This document shows, one piece after another, positions 62,361 through 64,000 of a stretch of DNA of 64,000 nucleotides. Where the stretch lies: NCBI GenBank assembly GCA_963556145.1, contig OY744465.1, positions 1,116,001-1,180,000 of the forward strand, written 5' to 3'. Within the stretch, counting starts at the first letter, position 1. Each line of letters opens with the position of its first letter. The DNA comes from Hygrocybe punicea. Lineage: Eukaryota > Basidiomycota > Agaricomycetes > Agaricales > Hygrophoraceae. The position numbers and the translations under genes were made by a program. The notes beneath the pieces are model-generated. The model saw nothing but the letters and a program-made list of their open reading frames with translations, ran no database searches and was not told the origin of the DNA.

Positions 62361-64000
62361 TTGTCATCTCTGGCAACACAGAACCCATCTAGCTCTCTAC
62401 CCCCACTACCGGCTCTCATCCCGCTGCCTGACGCCCGCCGTACCAAACGTCCTCGTCATTCTACAGTCATCTTCTTGCCTGGCCCCGAGGAGCTTGTTGC
62501 CTTGCCTGGTCGCAGAACATTCACCCAACCGGTAGACCGTTGCAGGGATCAAGCTTTAAGAAATCGGCCCGCTACTCCATCTGATGCTAGCTTCTCAGCT
62601 GCTGATGACAAGACTGAAGACCGCAGCAGCATGGATCTCAGTTCTTCCGAATACCTCGAAGAGCATGACTTCGAAGAGCATCACCTCCGTCAGCGGGAAC
62701 GTCAGCACGGTAAGGTCAAACGTCAGCATTCCTGGTGGACAAATTTAATCACTTCCTTGGTTCCACTTCACCTCCACCTCCTGCGAGAGACCAAGTGCCT
62801 CCGAGACCCTCCGCAAGATACCCATCACATTTGTACATGCGGTAGCAATGTGCGCGCATTGACCGTCCTGTGTATATACTTCCAACGTACGTATATCTTG
62901 AGCTACTTCTTTTTTGCGTCTGATCTTTCACCTAGATACAGAATACATCGATATCAATGTATGTTCGTGCGCACCAGCAGCTCAGCAGCTCCTCTCGTGA
63001 GAACTTTTTCCTTGCGCTCCCTTGTTTCCGTCACTCGCCGTTAATGTCAACCTATTGACATTTGCCCGTGAACTCTTCGTTCACATGCCGCCCAACATGA
63101 CTGGCTTCTCAGAGACATTAGAGGCTTTTCTGCATGGTCGAGGCTATCATGTCCAGGGGCAGGTGAGTCATTCTGTAAATTCTAAGTCCTGGAGCCTGTG
63201 TATACTCTATACAACAGGGATCTTTGCGCCGTCGGGTCACTGCAGCCTTCCGCTGGTACGCCACACTTTGTGATGCAACCGATGCCCACATCCAAGGCCT
63301 GATAGAAATCGCACGCCAACCTCCCCTCCAGCCCCCTTGTACGCCATCAGGACGCACTGCCGATCCCTGTGGAGTGGACTGAAACCCCACTAACCGCAAT
63401 ATTCCGTCGCCAGACTCCCATCAAGGGGGCCAAAACCCAACCAACGGCAATACGGCGGTGTCCGGCACATCGTCCCTAACCCGACCAAGCGAGTATCTCC
63501 GCCGGCGTTGCCCCCTCTGTTTCAGGGGTGTTCCCTCTCACAATTCCAGGCACGTGCCCTCAACCCCATTTGTCCAATCCCTTTTTCATTGTTATGGTTA
63601 GCCCCAATTCTATAGCATGTGTGGACGCGTGCTTCAACCACAAACGTCGTAGAAATTCACACGACCCCGCAGACCCAGCCTCGGAAAGTCCCCACCCAGC
63701 CACTTTTATTCCTGAGGCAGAAGTCAAAGCAATGGAAGATGACGTGGAGGGGCGCCAATCCAGCCGATCCAACCGCAAGAAAAGCCATGACAACCCACAG
63801 GAGGATGGTTACGAGGGCCCGTTGAAGGTTCCAACATCGGTGCTCAACGGGTGCCATGAGTCCTTCACGGCAGCTGATGAAAAGCGCCGCAAGGCGAGCA
63901 CGAAATTTTTTGCAGACACAGGGCTAATGGCCATGCTCTGCTGGCACGATCAGGTGCTTTGGCTCGTCAACATGACTTCGGCGGGGGAAAAGCAACATTA
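62361..64000 (+). pseudogene. KDZ (Kyakuja-Dileera-Zisupton) transposase with CxC2-type cysteine cluster, 3' truncated by window end, one TGA
   Basis: Exons 62361-62886, 62936-63162, 63218-63338, then 63414 onward, with intron phases that fit. After a Ser/Pro-rich N-terminus come WWTNLITSLVPLHLHLLRET, the cysteine cluster HHICTCGSNVRALTVLC..NVCSC and ELFPCAPLFPSLAVN. Then NMTGFSETLEAFLHGRG, SLRRRVTAAFRWYATLCDA, YLRRRCPLCF, IACVDACFNHKRRRN and, up to base 64000, VPTSVLNGCHESFTAADEKR, FFADTGLMAML and LVNMTSAGEKQH. This is the CxC2-associated KDZ transposase of basidiomycetes. A TGA at 62998-63000 lies where an Arg is expected (LLS[R]ELFPCAP). A TGA at 63380 is removed by the 75-nt intron 63339-63413. 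Divergent from the orphan gene at 57.8-61.4 kb. Whether the rest is intact is not visible. Confidence 0.88.

Noticed and set aside
63380..63382. Second nonsense codon in the KDZ transposase
   Set aside because: Falls inside a 75-nt GT..AG intron (63339-63413) with a CTAAC branch-like site; splicing keeps the downstream frame.

Overview
This window is nuclear DNA of a filamentous basidiomycete, most likely an agaricomycete. The evidence is genes cut by many canonical GT..AG introns of about 45-75 nt, an agaricomycete-type single-pass membrane receptor-like family, and Plavaka, KDZ, PIF/Harbinger and hAT-like transposable elements. The order or genus cannot be fixed from the sequence.

Layout. 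1-2.96 kb: decayed Plavaka-like transposase. 3-8 kb: gene-poor, with one minus-strand gene remnant near 5.3 kb. 8.04-14.93 kb: a complete foldback-type element, a 6.9 kb near-palindrome whose arms are built from 34-bp tandem repeats, bounded by a 7-bp target duplication. 15.16-16.39 kb: hAT-like element A (8-bp target duplication). 16.9-18 kb: 80-bp repeat array. 18.2-29.4 kb: the cellular gene island, with an orphan gene, a 10-exon membrane protein, and a head-to-head pair of GPI transamidase subunit PIG-T/GPI16 (minus) and AAA-ATPase AFG2/SPATA5 (plus) separated by 95 bp. 32.5-38.5 kb: a second Plavaka transposase broken by a 2.0 kb non-autonomous LTR element (158-bp LTRs), with a small divergent gene at its 5' side. 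38.8-41.8 kb: a DUF6532-like gene with a triplicated exon. 42.02-48.20 kb: an LTR retrotransposon (608-bp LTRs) with a gag-like ORF, no recognisable pol, and a spliced antisense gene carrying a cysteine cluster, itself interrupted by hAT-like element B. 48.8-56.5 kb: palindromic MITEs, a hAT-like MITE, a two-gene PIF/Harbinger remnant and a possible LTR with an ATTGTTCT array. 56.6-57.8 kb: CCCATGGG satellite. 57.8-61.4 kb: large minus-strand orphan gene. 62.4-64 kb: start of a KDZ transposase that runs off the window.

How it fits together. The cellular genes have unbroken, frame-consistent exon chains. In the transposon ORFs nearly every nonsense codon is TGA, mostly where an Arg (CGA) is expected. 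That is the footprint of C-to-T decay at CpG (methyl-CpG deamination or a RIP-like process). Nested insertions (LTR element in Plavaka, hAT in the LTR retrotransposon) give a relative age order.

Limits: family assignments are from recognition of protein motifs, without database searches. Exon borders were deduced by hand from splice signals and reading frame.
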